DNA of 64,000 nucleotides from NCBI GenBank assembly GCA_013213785.1, contig JABSPZ010000009.1, positions 124,001 to 188,000 on the forward strand. Reading direction: 5' to 3'. Position numbers and translations under genes: made by a program. A model generated the notes under the pieces. The model was not told the DNA's origin and did no database searches. It saw only the letters and a list, made by a program, of their open reading frames with translations. Shown one piece after another: positions 8,448 to 17,280 of this stretch (its first letter is position 1; the number at the start of each line of letters is the position of its first letter). Source of the stretch: Henriciella sp. GTDB lineage: Bacteria; Pseudomonadota; Alphaproteobacteria; Caulobacterales; Hyphomonadaceae.

Positions 8448-8615
8448 CGTTTCATGACCTGATAATCACAAACTTACGCGGTGCGAGTGCCCGTAAAATT
8501 GAGACTGGGTTTGCAAAGCGTGACAAAAAGACCGGACAATTCGAAATGAATAGGCGCAGCGCGTGTGCGGCTTATATGGCGACTATCTCAATAGTTGATT
8601 CGACAAGGAACTACC

Positions 8616-9602
8616 GTGGACGTTGCGCTCTCGACCCTTCTTTCGCCGATAATTCTGTTTTTTGCGCTTGGAATGGCTGCCGCTTTGCTGCGTTCGCAGA
8701 TGAGCGTCCCCGAAGCCATCGCTAAAGGCATGGCCATCTATCTGATGATGGCCATTGGCCTCAAAGGCGGGGTCGAAATGTCGAAGAACCCGCTGACCAC
8801 AGAGGTCTTACTGGTCCTGTTGGCGGGTATCGTCCTTTCCTTCCTCATTCCGCTGATTGCTTTCATCTTTTTGAGGCTCACCACCAAGCTCGATCAAGTC
8901 AATGCCGCGGCGACGGCTGCGCATTACGGGTCTATCTCGATTGTCACCTTCGTGGCCGCGACAGAAGCGGTGCGTCTCTCTGGATTTGATAGCGGGGGGC
9001 ATTTGGTTGCCGTGGCAGCCCTTATGGAAACGCCCGCGATCATAACGGCGCTCTTTCTGGCCTCGCGCGGCGGTGGCGGAAGAGAGAAGCCAGTTGCCGG
9101 GTCTGAGCAAGGTGAGCTTGTTCGAGAAGTGTTTCTCAATGCCTCGATCGTCGTACTCGTTGGCGCGCTCGTGATTGGCTGGATTGCTGGAGAAGAGGGC
9201 ACTGAAACGGTCCGGCCATTCTTTGTCGACCTGTTCCAAGGCGTGTTGTGCTTGTTCCTACTCGATATGGGGCTGTCTGCGGGGCGCGGGCTTCGCCAAG
9301 GGTGGCGGCAGCTCAGCGTGATGACTGTCGGATTTGGGCTTTATATGCCGCTCGTTTCGGCCTGTATCGCAGCTGCCTTCGCTTACGCTTTAGGTATGCC
9401 TGTCGGCGATGCAGCTCTATTGATCACGTTGACGGCATCCGCGTCTTACATTGCTGTTCCAGCCGCGATGCGACTGGCGCTGCCAGAAGCGAAACCCTCC
9501 ATCTACTTAACGCTGTCGCTTGGGGTAACCTTCCCGTTTAATGTCACGATAGGCATACCGATCTATATTTATCTCGCACTGCTAATAAACGGACAGGGGT
9601 GA
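8616..9602 (+). CDS. sbtA: Sodium-dependent bicarbonate transporter family permease, SbtA-like
   Basis: A 328-residue membrane protein of the SbtA (DUF897) family with about ten membrane segments. In cyanobacteria SbtA imports bicarbonate with sodium. Family features include the LSPIILFFALGMAAALLRS opening, KGMAIYLMMAIGLKGG and, in the second half, DMGLSAGR. The track's TTG at 8595 is upstream; AAGGAA six bases before GTG 8616 fixes the better start. The next gene, three bases downstream, encodes a PII-like SbtB, which is the regulatory partner in cyanobacteria. Substrate is inferred from the family and from this pairing, not proven; proteobacterial members may carry another anion. Confidence 0.85.
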   Translation: MDVALSTLLSPIILFFALGMAAALLRSQMSVPEAIAKGMAIYLMMAIGLKGGVEMSKNPLTTEVLLVLLAGIVLSFLIPLIAFIFLRLTTKLDQVNAAATAAHYGSISIVTFVAATEAVRLSGFDSGGHLVAVAALMETPAIITALFLASRGGGGREKPVAGSEQGELVREVFLNASIVVLVGALVIGWIAGEEGTETVRPFFVDLFQGVLCLFLLDMGLSAGRGLRQGWRQLSVMTVGFGLYMPLVSACIAAAFAYALGMPVGDAALLITLTASASYIAVPAAMRLALPEAKPSIYLTLSLGVTFPFNVTIGIPIYIYLALLINGQG

Positions 9603-9605
9603 TCT

Positions 9606-9911
9606 ATGGAGAAGCATTTACGCATCGAGCTGATCATTGAGCGAATGGCCCATAAACGTGCCTGCCGCGTGCTCGAGGCAGGTGGGATGACCGGTTACAC
9701 AGTCGTCCCAGCTATGGCGGGTTATGGAAACTCGAAACGCTGGAGCCGAGACACGGACCTGTCAGCGAGTGGCGACATGGTTGTCATCATATCAATTGGC
9801 GATGAAGCGAAAGTGCGCCCCGTCCTCGATCAGATCGGCGACTTACTGGGCGCACACATTGGCGTGGTGACCGTGACGGAAGTGGAAGTCCTCCGCCCCG
9901 GTCGTTTCTAA
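9606..9911 (+). CDS. sbtB: PII-like signalling protein, SbtB type
   Basis: A 101-residue ferredoxin-like-fold PII relative. It has beta-alpha-beta halves (LRIELIIERMAHKRACRVLE; VVIISIGDEAKVRPVLDQIG) and a T-loop region GYGNSKRWSRD. In cyanobacteria SbtB trimers bind SbtA and sense adenine nucleotides including cAMP. The C-terminal cysteine-containing redox extension of many cyanobacterial SbtB proteins is absent: the protein ends EVLRPGRF, and its only cysteine is in the first helix. Starts three bases after sbtA, so it is co-translated with it. Converges with ppa, seven bases away. Confidence 0.85.
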   Translation: MEKHLRIELIIERMAHKRACRVLEAGGMTGYTVVPAMAGYGNSKRWSRDTDLSASGDMVVIISIGDEAKVRPVLDQIGDLLGAHIGVVTVTEVEVLRPGRF

Positions 9912-9918
9912 GATCGGT

Positions 9919-10449
9919 CTAGCCTTCAGAGCCGCGCGCGACGGCTTGCGCGATCAGTTCGCGGGCTTTCTCAACGCCTGACCAGCCTTCAACTTGGCTC
10001 CACTTGCCCGTCTCAAGGTCCTTATAGTGGGTGAAGAAGTGCGTGATCTTCTGGACCAAAATGTCTGGAAGGTCGTGATAAGTCGCGATTTTATCGTAAT
10101 AGGCAGTGAGCTTTGGATGCGGAACCGCGAGGATCTTTTCATCCGGCCCTTTATCATCCGTCATCATCAAAACGCCAACCGGGCGGGCACGAACAACACT
10201 GCCCGGGACCAATGGGCGGTTGCCGACAACCATGACATCGATTGGGTCGCCATCTAGGCTGAGTGTGTGCGGGACAAACCCGTAATTACAAGGGTAGCGC
10301 ATTTCGGTGTAGAGATAGCGGTCAACGAACATCGCGCCGGAAGCTTTGTCGATTTCGTATTTGATTGGGTCGCCGCCCAATGGAACTTCCACAATGACAT
10401 TGAGATCATCGGGTGGATTTTGGCCTGCGGTGATTTTGGTGATGTCCAT
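9919..10449 (-). CDS. ppa: Inorganic pyrophosphatase, family I
   Basis: A 176-residue soluble pyrophosphatase hydrolysing PPi to two phosphates with Mg2+, pulling biosynthetic reactions forward. The family signature DGDPIDVMV is at about residues 65-73, with KYEIDK near the N terminus and further metal ligands in [10 protein letters not shown]. The track extends to 10506, but MDITKI at 10449 is the usual N terminus and the added 19 residues do not look like enzyme sequence. Confidence 0.95.
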   Translation of the reverse strand: MDITKITAGQNPPDDLNVIVEVPLGGDPIKYEIDKASGAMFVDRYLYTEMRYPCNYGFVPHTLSLDGDPIDVMVVGNRPLVPGSVVRARPVGVLMMTDDKGPDEKILAVPHPKLTAYYDKIATYHDLPDILVQKITHFFTHYKDLETGKWSQVEGWSGVEKARELIAQAVARGSEG

Positions 10450-10578
10450 GGGAGGATGCCTTTTCCAATGCACTAATTTGCGCTGCCCGTGCAGGATCGC
10501 GGCCAAGACGTCAACCGGTCATAAGGTCTTCAGTTCAATTGCATGCAGTGCTGCTTATTAAGCGAGCGACCTAGGGGC

Positions 10579-11190
10579 CTATTCTACCACAGAGTAATTG
10601 AAACTGATCGAGAGTCTCGGCTCCTCTGTTTGGCTCGCCAGGACTTCGTGCCGCAGCCAACTCTCCCACATCAGGACATCACCAGGCGTTGGTGTGCGAT
10701 AGGCGAATCGGGCCGCCTCTTCAGGCGCATCGCGCTTGAGGGGCGGAGCTGCCATCATCATCGCGATGCGAGGGTCCTCGAACTTGATTCGCCCCGAGCC
10801 TGAGGGCACGGCGATATAGCAGGTGCCTGAAATGACGCTGTTTGGATGGATGTGACCGGAATGATGCCCGCCTTCACCAAGGATATTGATCCATAGACTG
10901 TCACAGCTCAGCCGCGCGGACCCCAGATCCCAGTATCTCGCTTCAGCAAATTGGTGCGCAAACGCATCGAGTTGCGTGACCAGTTCTGCGAAAGCAGGCG
11001 CCCGTTGTGGAAGATCATCCAAGGAGGCGTAGGATGTATATCCTGGATAGCCTTCTTGCTCGCACCAATCATGCCCCGCTTGGTCGCCGTCTTCGATCAT
11101 CCAGCAGGCGTCGTGCAGATCTTCGACCAGCTCGCTCTGAGATAGGCGTGTGTGTTGGATATGGCTGGCGAAGAGTGCGATTTGGGTCAT
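10579..11190 (-). CDS. 2OG-Fe(II) oxygenase-like protein (TIGR02466 type)
   Basis: A 203-residue protein resembling the TIGR02466 family of putative iron/2-oxoglutarate oxygenases. The double-stranded beta-helix core runs from the SGHIHPNSVISGTCYIAVP region to TPGDVLMWESWLRHEV and RLSISFNYS, giving candidate iron histidines and a 2OG-binding arginine. Substrate unknown. GAGA lies six bases before the ATG. It is divergent from the iorAB genes with 160 bp between, which hold a 13-bp palindrome nearer the ior side. Confidence 0.82.
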   Translation of the reverse strand: MTQIALFASHIQHTRLSQSELVEDLHDACWMIEDGDQAGHDWCEQEGYPGYTSYASLDDLPQRAPAFAELVTQLDAFAHQFAEARYWDLGSARLSCDSLWINILGEGGHHSGHIHPNSVISGTCYIAVPSGSGRIKFEDPRIAMMMAAPPLKRDAPEEAARFAYRTPTPGDVLMWESWLRHEVLASQTEEPRLSISFNYSVVE

Positions 11191-11307
11191 GCCGTTCTCT
11201 TAAGCAGGAAATGCGCGGTGACAATATTGCTGGGCTGCGGCGGCTCTGAGGAATTTGAACGTCTATCATCACGTTTCTGTTTTTCAGCTTGCGCTCCGAC
11301 GAATAGT

Positions 11308-11320
11308 CTGTTCTGAACAG
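11308..11320. promoter_or_regulatory. 13-bp palindrome upstream of iorA
   Basis: CTGTTCTGAACAG is a perfect palindrome around a single central base, 33 bases upstream of the iorA start. Its size and position fit an operator, possibly for a TetR- or GntR-type regulator. No regulator gene is adjacent, so the binder is unknown. Confidence 0.45.
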
Positions 11321-11352
11321 TATACAAATCATTCAGCGGTAAGGAGGCGACC

Positions 11353-11814
11353 GTGGCGCAGACCAGGTTTACAGTGAATGGCGAAGATCGCGCCGTGGAG
11401 ACGGATCCGAGCACGCCGCTGCTTTGGGTTATTCGCGAAGAGCTTAAGCTCACCGGAACAAAGTTCGGATGCGGGATCGCTCAGTGTGGGGCCTGCACGG
11501 TCCACTTGGATGGGACACCTGTGCGGTCATGCTCGACGCCTCTAGCGGCCGCGGAAGGCGCTGAGGTCACAACGATTGAAGGCGTCGCGTCGGAGGATGG
11601 CACCCGCCACAAGGTCCAAGCCGCTTGGATTGAACATCAGGTCCCGCAATGTGGATACTGCCAATCTGGGCAAATCATGTCTGCGGTCGCCTTGCTTCGC
11701 GACAATCCGAATCCAACGGATGAAGACATTGATACTGCGATGCGCGGAAACATTTGCCGCTGCGGCGCCTATGGGCGGATCCGTGCGGCCATCAAATCAG
11801 CGGCGAGCGCGTAG
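11353..11814 (+). CDS. iorA: Molybdenum hydroxylase small subunit, two [2Fe-2S] clusters (isoquinoline 1-oxidoreductase alpha type)
   Basis: A 153-residue electron-transfer subunit of the xanthine oxidase family. The N-terminal plant-type ferredoxin domain has [15 protein letters not shown] and a further cysteine in VRSCSTPL; the C-terminal helical domain has [10 protein letters not shown] and ICRCGAY, together binding two clusters that take electrons from the molybdenum site. A GTG start is fixed by AAGGAGG about six bases upstream. It directly precedes the large subunit (11-bp gap). Substrate of this pair is not readable; isoquinoline or aldehydes are family precedents. Confidence 0.92.
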   Translation: MAQTRFTVNGEDRAVETDPSTPLLWVIREELKLTGTKFGCGIAQCGACTVHLDGTPVRSCSTPLAAAEGAEVTTIEGVASEDGTRHKVQAAWIEHQVPQCGYCQSGQIMSAVALLRDNPNPTDEDIDTAMRGNICRCGAYGRIRAAIKSAASA

Positions 11815-11825
11815 GGAGATCGATC

Positions 11826-14027
11826 ATGGGAAAATGGACCCGTAGAGGATTTATCGCAGCTGGCCTGGTAGGCGGCGGTGTTCTGGCGGTTGGCGTTGGT
11901 ATTCGCGAAGGTCATCGCGCGCCAAAACTGGCTCACCTGGTCGCAGATGAGGACGAAACGCTCGTCAATGTTTGGGTGAAGCTTTCACCCGACAATACGA
12001 TCACAGCGATCGTCCCACACAGTGAAATGGGGCAGGGGGTGTTTACCTCCATGGCGCAAATGCTGGCGGACGAAATGGATGCTGACTGGGAGAAAGTCAC
12101 ATTTGAGCAAGCGCCCGCTCATGAAGGCTATGCCAACTATCCGCTAGGCCGTGAATTTATTTTGGGAGACACAAAGGTCCCAGGCTTCGTGCAGGATTCG
12201 TTGAACGGTGGATTCTTGCGGATCGCGCAATCCATGGGGCTGCAAATTACCGGCGGCAGCACAGCTGTCCGCTTCACAGGTATGGGCGGCATGCGGATCG
12301 CGGGCGCTGCGGCGCGCGAGATGATCGTCAAGGCTGCGGCCAAAGAATGGGATGTCAAAGCGAGTGAACTCAGCACGCGCAAGAGCATGGTCCTGCATGA
12401 AGCGAGTGGTCGCGAGGCCCCTTACGCAGAGTTTGCGGAACGCGCTGGGAAAATGTCGCCTCCCACGCAGCCAAAGCTGAAAACCCCCGAAGAGTTCACG
12501 CTCATGGGCAAGTCTCTACCGCGGTTCGACATCCCGTCGAAGACCGATGGCACCGCAGAGTTCGGCATTGATGTGGATCTACCGGGTATGAAGTATGCTG
12601 CCGTCATGGGCGCGCCCGTGCTCGGCGCGGAAACTATTAGCGTAGACGACACGTATGCGCGCGACATGCCCGGCGTGATCAAGATCTTGGATAAGGGCGC
12701 GTTTTTAGCGGTTGTGGCTGACGGCTATTGGCAAGCCGAAAACGCAATCCGCCAGCTCGATGTCACATGGAGCGAAACAGGCGCGGAAAACCTCGATCAG
12801 GCTGAGATCTTCGCGCGGATGCGATCTGCGATCGATGATGCGGATGGCAAAGGCGAAGAAGATGTCGCGATCGGCAATGTCCGCCGTGCGTCAGAGTCTG
12901 CCGCTCGTGTCTATGAAGTAGAGTATTCTGTCCCGTTCCTGGCGCATGCCGCCATGGAGCCGCTCAACGCCACGGCTTGGCTTCGCGACGGCAAAATCGA
13001 CTTGTGGTCAGGCTTGCAGAATCCGCTTGCGGTTCGCGACGAGATTGCGGGCGCTTATGACGTGAAAAAGCACGACGTTACCGTGCATAATGTCTTGCTT
13101 GGCGGCGGATTTGGGCGCCGGTCTAATCCGGATTACCCCTTAATGGCGGTCGAAATCGCCAAAGAGTTCGATCACCCGGTCAAGATGATTTGGTCACGTG
13201 AGCAAGACACGCAACAGGACTGGTATCGCCCAGCATCTGTGAGCCGGTTCAAGGCGGGCCTAGATGCAAACGGAATGCCGGTGTCTTGGGACAATATGTT
13301 TACCGAGAAACACGATCCGCCCGAGGCCTCACACATTCCGTACAAAATCGACAATCAGCTGATCCAGTACACGAATGCGGAGCATCACATCCGTTTCGGG
13401 CCTTGGCGATCAGTCGATCACACACAGCATGGTTTCTTTATTGAGAGCTTTATCGACGAACTCGCCGACCAAGCCGGAATGGATGGCTATGCTTATCGGC
13501 GAAAGCTTCTTGAGCACTCGCCGCGATACATTGCGGTCCTCGACGCGGCGGCGAAAGCGGCTGATTGGGGACGAGAGGTCCCTGAAGGTCACGGTCTCGG
13601 GATTGCGCTTGTCGACTCTTTTGGCACCGCGGTCGCGCAGGTGGTCGAGGTCGATGTGGCCGGACCCGAACCGCGGGTCGTTCATGTCTGGTGCGCGGCT
13701 GATCCAGGCTATGCCATGAACCCTGACGGCTTCATCGCGCAAATCGAGAGTGGGATTATCTACGGGCTCACCGCCGCGCTCTATGGTGATATCACCATCG
13801 AAGGCGGCGCTGTGGTTCAGTCGAATTTCCACGATTACCCGATGCTTCGCATAGACGAATCTCCGCAGATTTCCGTTGAGATCATCAATAGCGGAGCAAA
13901 GGTCGGTGGCGGCGGTGAGCCGGGCACTCCTCCGATTGCACCGGCGCTCGCCAATGCGGTGTTTGCAGCCACCGGCGTGCGCGTGCGCAGTCAACCAATC
14001 GCGAACTTCAAGGAAGGGCTCAGCTAA
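11826..14027 (+). CDS. iorB: Molybdenum hydroxylase large subunit, Tat-exported (isoquinoline 1-oxidoreductase beta type)
   Basis: A 733-residue molybdopterin-cytosine-dinucleotide subunit. ATG 11826, preceded by GGGAG, is a better start than the track's 11754, because it begins directly before a twin-arginine signal (KWTRRGFIAAG), indicating export as a folded holoenzyme with IorA. Cofactor-binding segments include EMGQGVFTSMAQ, GGGFGRR, and near the end GGGGEPGTPPIAPALANA with the probable catalytic glutamate. No MoCo chaperone (xdhC) or cytochrome c partner lies beside it, so maturation and electron-acceptor genes are elsewhere. It hydroxylates a heterocycle or aldehyde; the substrate is unknown. 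Confidence 0.9.
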   Translation: MGKWTRRGFIAAGLVGGGVLAVGVGIREGHRAPKLAHLVADEDETLVNVWVKLSPDNTITAIVPHSEMGQGVFTSMAQMLADEMDADWEKVTFEQAPAHEGYANYPLGREFILGDTKVPGFVQDSLNGGFLRIAQSMGLQITGGSTAVRFTGMGGMRIAGAAAREMIVKAAAKEWDVKASELSTRKSMVLHEASGREAPYAEFAERAGKMSPPTQPKLKTPEEFTLMGKSLPRFDIPSKTDGTAEFGIDVDLPGMKYAAVMGAPVLGAETISVDDTYARDMPGVIKILDKGAFLAVVADGYWQAENAIRQLDVTWSETGAENLDQAEIFARMRSAIDDADGKGEEDVAIGNVRRASESAARVYEVEYSVPFLAHAAMEPLNATAWLRDGKIDLWSGLQNPLAVRDEIAGAYDVKKHDVTVHNVLLGGGFGRRSNPDYPLMAVEIAKEFDHPVKMIWSREQDTQQDWYRPASVSRFKAGLDANGMPVSWDNMFTEKHDPPEASHIPYKIDNQLIQYTNAEHHIRFGPWRSVDHTQHGFFIESFIDELADQAGMDGYAYRRKLLEHSPRYIAVLDAAAKAADWGREVPEGHGLGIALVDSFGTAVAQVVEVDVAGPEPRVVHVWCAADPGYAMNPDGFIAQIESGIIYGLTAALYGDITIEGGAVVQSNFHDYPMLRIDESPQISVEIINSGAKVGGGGEPGTPPIAPALANAVFAATGVRVRSQPIANFKEGLS

Positions 14028-14145
14028 CGCGGTCACGCCCTGGCTTGGCCTTTCCCACAAGCAATCTGTGGTCGGATCTTGTCTTGAGACCCGTGGGTCG
14101 CGTATTGGGACCGCATAAAACGTTGACCAAGCAGGAGTCTTACGA

Positions 14146-14607
14146 ATGACCGATCGTACTTTTGAGCCAATGACAAAGGCAGAAGTTGTCGCCGCGCAGC
14201 GCGCATGGGCCAAATATGTGACGGAACAAGACGTCGAGAACCTCCTCGGCCTTTATGACTTTGGCAGCGCCGATGAGCCACTTTTGTTTAAGCCAACCTT
14301 GGCGGATGTGATTCGATTGGATCGCGAGGGCGCAAAGTCCTACTTCATTGGGGGCAATCCAGACTTTCCGCACGATCATGGCTTCTTGAAGCGCGGTTGG
14401 AAAACGGTTGAGTTTCAAAGCGCCGCTGGACCGATCCTAAAAGCGGGCGGACTCGGCTACAAAGACATGGGCCACTACACATTCACCGACGGCGACGGTA
14501 ACGCCACACGCGCGGACTACACATTCGCGTACCACAAGCTCAGCGGCCAAGTGTTGATTTCACTGCATCACTCTTCGCTGACCTGGTTCCCACCGATCGA
14601 CGAATAA
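14146..14607 (+). CDS. NTF2/SnoaL-like domain protein
   Basis: A 153-residue soluble protein. An N-terminal helix pair (MTKAEVVAAQRAWAKYVTEQ), a phenylalanine/tryptophan-rich middle and C-terminal strands (MGHYTFTDGDG, ADYTFAYHK, VLISLHHSS) suggest the cone-shaped NTF2-like fold, similar to CaMKII-association-type or DUF4440 proteins. The run of histidines near the end (SLHHSSL) is typical of that class. No enzyme motif is evident. GGAG lies upstream of the ATG. It stands alone downstream of iorB with 118 bp between, so it may be independent. Confidence 0.7.
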   Translation: MTDRTFEPMTKAEVVAAQRAWAKYVTEQDVENLLGLYDFGSADEPLLFKPTLADVIRLDREGAKSYFIGGNPDFPHDHGFLKRGWKTVEFQSAAGPILKAGGLGYKDMGHYTFTDGDGNATRADYTFAYHKLSGQVLISLHHSSLTWFPPIDE

Positions 14608-14628
14608 ACAGCGCATCGCACTAGATTG

Positions 14629-14657
14629 AAAAAGTTCGAGGGAGAGGCCCCCTCGAA
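14629..14657 (-). terminator. Intrinsic terminator of lpdA
   Basis: Reading the minus strand directly after the lpdA stop, TTCGAGGG and CCCTCGAA form a perfect 8-bp stem with a 7-base loop, followed by CTTTTTC. It also separates the convergent NTF2-like gene. Confidence 0.75.
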
Positions 14658-16061
14658 TTACATTTGCATCGTCCAGCCTTCAACGCCCATAGCCGCCTGA
14701 CGGACGGCTTCTGACAGGGTTGGGTGAGCGTGACAGGTGCGGGCGACGTCTTCAGAAGACGCGCCAAACTCCATCGCAATCGCGATCTCGTGGATCATCT
14801 CGCCGACGCCGACGCCAATCATGTGGGCGCCCAAGATGCGGTCTGTGCCTTCTTCAGCGAGGATTTTCACAAACCCAGCGGTCTCGTGGTTGGTGCGCGC
14901 GCGGGAGTTGGCCATGAAGGGGAATTTACCCCTCTTATATTTGATGCCAGCCTCTTTGAGCTGCTCTTCGGTTTTACCGATCGTTGCGATTTCCGGGTTG
15001 GTGTAGACCACGCCTGGGACGAGATCGTAATCAACGTGTCCGGCTTTGCCTGCGATCAGCTCAGCGACGGCTGCGCCATCATCCTCAGCTTTGTGCGCGA
15101 GCATTGGGCCAGCGATACAATCGCCAATCGCCCAAACGCCTGACGCCACTTTGAAGTGGTCAGTGGTTTCGATCACCCCGCGGCGGTCTGTCTTGCCGCC
15201 AATATTTTCAAGACCGAGGCCTTCAGTGTAGGGGCGTCGTCCGACCGCGACGATCACGATATCCGCGTCGACAGTTTCTGCGTCCCCTCCAGCCGCTGGC
15301 TCCATCGTGAGCTTGAGCTTGGTTTTGAGCTTCTCAACGCTGGTCACTTTGGTGCCGAGCTTGAAGTTTAGGCTTTGCTTTTTGAAAGTCCGCTGGGCTT
15401 CTTTTGCGATCTCATTGTCCGTGCCGGGCAGAATGCGATCGAGGTATTCAATGACCGTGACTTCAGACCCGAGACGAGACCAAACGCAGCCCATTTCCAA
15501 ACCGATGACGCCGGCGCCAATCAGGACCAGCTTCTTTGGGATCGCTTTAAGGCTGAGCGCGCCAACGTTCGAAACAATCCGCTCTTCGTCGATTTCAATG
15601 CCTGGCAGTGTAGAGGGCTCCGATCCCGTCGCGATGACGATGTTCTTCGCAGAGAGTGTCTGCTTGGATCCGTCTTTCGCCGTCACTTCGACTTGTCCGG
15701 GGCCTGTGATCCGACCTTTGCCTTGGACATGGTCGACTTTGTTCTTCTTCAGCAGAAACGCAACGCCTTTTGTCAGGCCATCAACGGCATCTGCTTTTTG
15801 GGCCATCATTTGCGGCAAATCGATTTCCAGTTTGCCGGTTTTGATTCCCATAGAGGCGAAGTCATTCTTCGCCGCTGCGTAATACTCAGACGCGTGCAAA
15901 AGCGCCTTAGACGGGATACAGCCAACGTTGAGGCAGGTCCCGCCAAGTGTATCATTCATTTCGATACAGGCTGTTTTAAGCCCCAATTGTCCTGCGCGAA
16001 TTGCACAATTGTAGCCGCCTGGGCCACCGCCGATGATTACGACGTCATAGGTGTCTGCCAT
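14658..16061 (-). CDS. lpdA: Dihydrolipoyl dehydrogenase (E3)
   Basis: A 467-residue flavoprotein that reoxidises dihydrolipoamide in 2-oxoacid dehydrogenase complexes using NAD+. The FAD motif VVIIGGGPGGYNCA and the redox disulfide GGTCLNVGCIPSK lie at the N terminus, an NAD-binding GAGVIGLEMG loop in the middle and the catalytic HAHPTLSEA at the end. The track's first 15 residues are not part of the fold; MADTYD at 16061 is the start. No E1/E2 gene is adjacent, so it is either a shared E3 or separated from odhAB. Confidence 0.95.
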   Translation of the reverse strand: MADTYDVVIIGGGPGGYNCAIRAGQLGLKTACIEMNDTLGGTCLNVGCIPSKALLHASEYYAAAKNDFASMGIKTGKLEIDLPQMMAQKADAVDGLTKGVAFLLKKNKVDHVQGKGRITGPGQVEVTAKDGSKQTLSAKNIVIATGSEPSTLPGIEIDEERIVSNVGALSLKAIPKKLVLIGAGVIGLEMGCVWSRLGSEVTVIEYLDRILPGTDNEIAKEAQRTFKKQSLNFKLGTKVTSVEKLKTKLKLTMEPAAGGDAETVDADIVIVAVGRRPYTEGLGLENIGGKTDRRGVIETTDHFKVASGVWAIGDCIAGPMLAHKAEDDGAAVAELIAGKAGHVDYDLVPGVVYTNPEIATIGKTEEQLKEAGIKYKRGKFPFMANSRARTNHETAGFVKILAEEGTDRILGAHMIGVGVGEMIHEIAIAMEFGASSEDVARTCHAHPTLSEAVRQAAMGVEGWTMQM

Positions 16062-16145
16062 GGGATATTTTGCCTGTTCCAGCTCGCCATTAGAATCTGG
16101 CGGCAACCTAGTGTCGTCGTCGGCAAATGCAATCTAAGAAACGAC

Positions 16146-16508
16146 TTAAGCGCGGCGCAATGTCAGAATAAGAACAGATAAGGTGATTGCGGCGAGCCCG
16201 AAAATGACCTCGTCCATCCAAAGCCCGGAATCAGCGCCTGAGACGGCCATTAGTCCGCCCAGAATTCCAAACAGCACGGATCCGATCGCTGCGAGCGTTC
16301 CGCCCGACTTCAGTTGCACCACAACGAGCAAGCCGCCAAGCGCCATAAGCGTGGTGCTGACCACCCGAATGATCCCGGTCGGAGGTTCAAATAAAGCGCT
16401 CGCTAAATCGCCGCCGCGCGACGTGAAAGCCAGAATTGCTTCAAGCGCACCCCAGCCGAGCCACAGGCCGAGGCCAAGCATCACAATTCCTGCAAGTCTT
16501 CTCAGCAT
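16146..16508 (-). CDS. Small inner-membrane protein, unknown
   Basis: A 120-residue protein of mostly hydrophobic segments: about residues 3-24, 42-62, 70-88 and 98-116, so probably four helices with short loops. No recognised domain. The ATG at 16508 (MLRRLAGIVM) is preceded by GGGGAGA at good distance and replaces the track's start at 16550. Lies upstream of lpdA on the same strand, 85 bp away, with no clear link in function. Confidence 0.6.
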   Translation of the reverse strand: MLRRLAGIVMLGLGLWLGWGALEAILAFTSRGGDLASALFEPPTGIIRVVSTTLMALGGLLVVVQLKSGGTLAAIGSVLFGILGGLMAVSGADSGLWMDEVIFGLAAITLSVLILTLRRA

Positions 16509-16608
16509 GTTGGTTTCTCCCCGAGACTTTAATTGTGACGGATTTGTCATGCAATTGCAAACAAAGGCACAACCGGGAAAGACGTTTTAGGGGCAGCTTT
16601 GTGGCAGA

Positions 16609-17220
16609 TTATTGGCGACGCTGCCGGGCTCGCATTTTGCGTCCCTCGGCTGCAAAGTGGGCACGCTGACGTGCAATCGCCGCGGGGATGGGTCTGCGGT
16701 AGCGGATTTCTCGCTCTGGCTTTTGGGGCTGCTCGACTGGAGCTTGCACATAGATGACTTGCTGCCCATCAGTCGTTTCATCCGGACGTTCAGGAGTCGG
16801 CACACGCTTGCGGCACAGTTCCCAGACAGCGATCCCGAGCAGCACTGCTCCTGCTGCGGCGCCCGCCACAGCGCCTTCTCCGGCGCTCGGATCTTGCCAC
16901 CAACCGGGTTCAAAATCGACCAGGAAGACGCAAGGGAAGCCTGCAATCGCGCCCATAAAATACCAAAGGCGCGCAGCTCTTTGCTTATTCCCCAGGCTCA
17001 AAGCGGATGCGTAAAAGCATAAGGCTGCCAAGAAATACGGAGCGCCATAAACGATCCCAAGCTCTCGCCAATCAATACCGCTAAGACCGCCCAAGGCGTC
17101 ATCTTCGAGCACAAAGCCCGCAAGCATCATGAGGCTCGGCCAGCGGATTGCGGCCATTGCTCCAAAAGCAAAGGCGATTGCGTATAACGCGATCAGAAGC
17201 GCAATCAGTCGTCGTGGCAT
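16609..17220 (-). CDS. Membrane protein with basic C-terminal tail, unknown
   Basis: A 203-residue protein with hydrophobic segments at about residues 5-28, 54-76, 84-104 and 113-132, then a 70-residue soluble tail rich in Glu, Pro, Gln and finally Arg (RARQRRQ end). The tail probably faces the cytoplasm. I do not recognise the family. It is divergent from the DUF3429 gene with 60 bp between. Confidence 0.6.
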   Translation of the reverse strand: MPRRLIALLIALYAIAFAFGAMAAIRWPSLMMLAGFVLEDDALGGLSGIDWRELGIVYGAPYFLAALCFYASALSLGNKQRAARLWYFMGAIAGFPCVFLVDFEPGWWQDPSAGEGAVAGAAAGAVLLGIAVWELCRKRVPTPERPDETTDGQQVIYVQAPVEQPQKPEREIRYRRPIPAAIARQRAHFAAEGRKMRARQRRQ

Positions 17221-17280
17221 ATTTTCTTAATAGGCCGGTAAAATTGATATGCCATGAATATAGTCGAAGGGATTTGAGCT

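Noticed and set aside
13410-14213. 267-aa minus-strand ORF
   Set aside because: It lies antisense to the conserved C-terminal half of iorB, including its active-site region.
15375-16181. 268-aa plus-strand ORF
   Set aside because: It is the antisense shadow of lpdA, which is beyond doubt.
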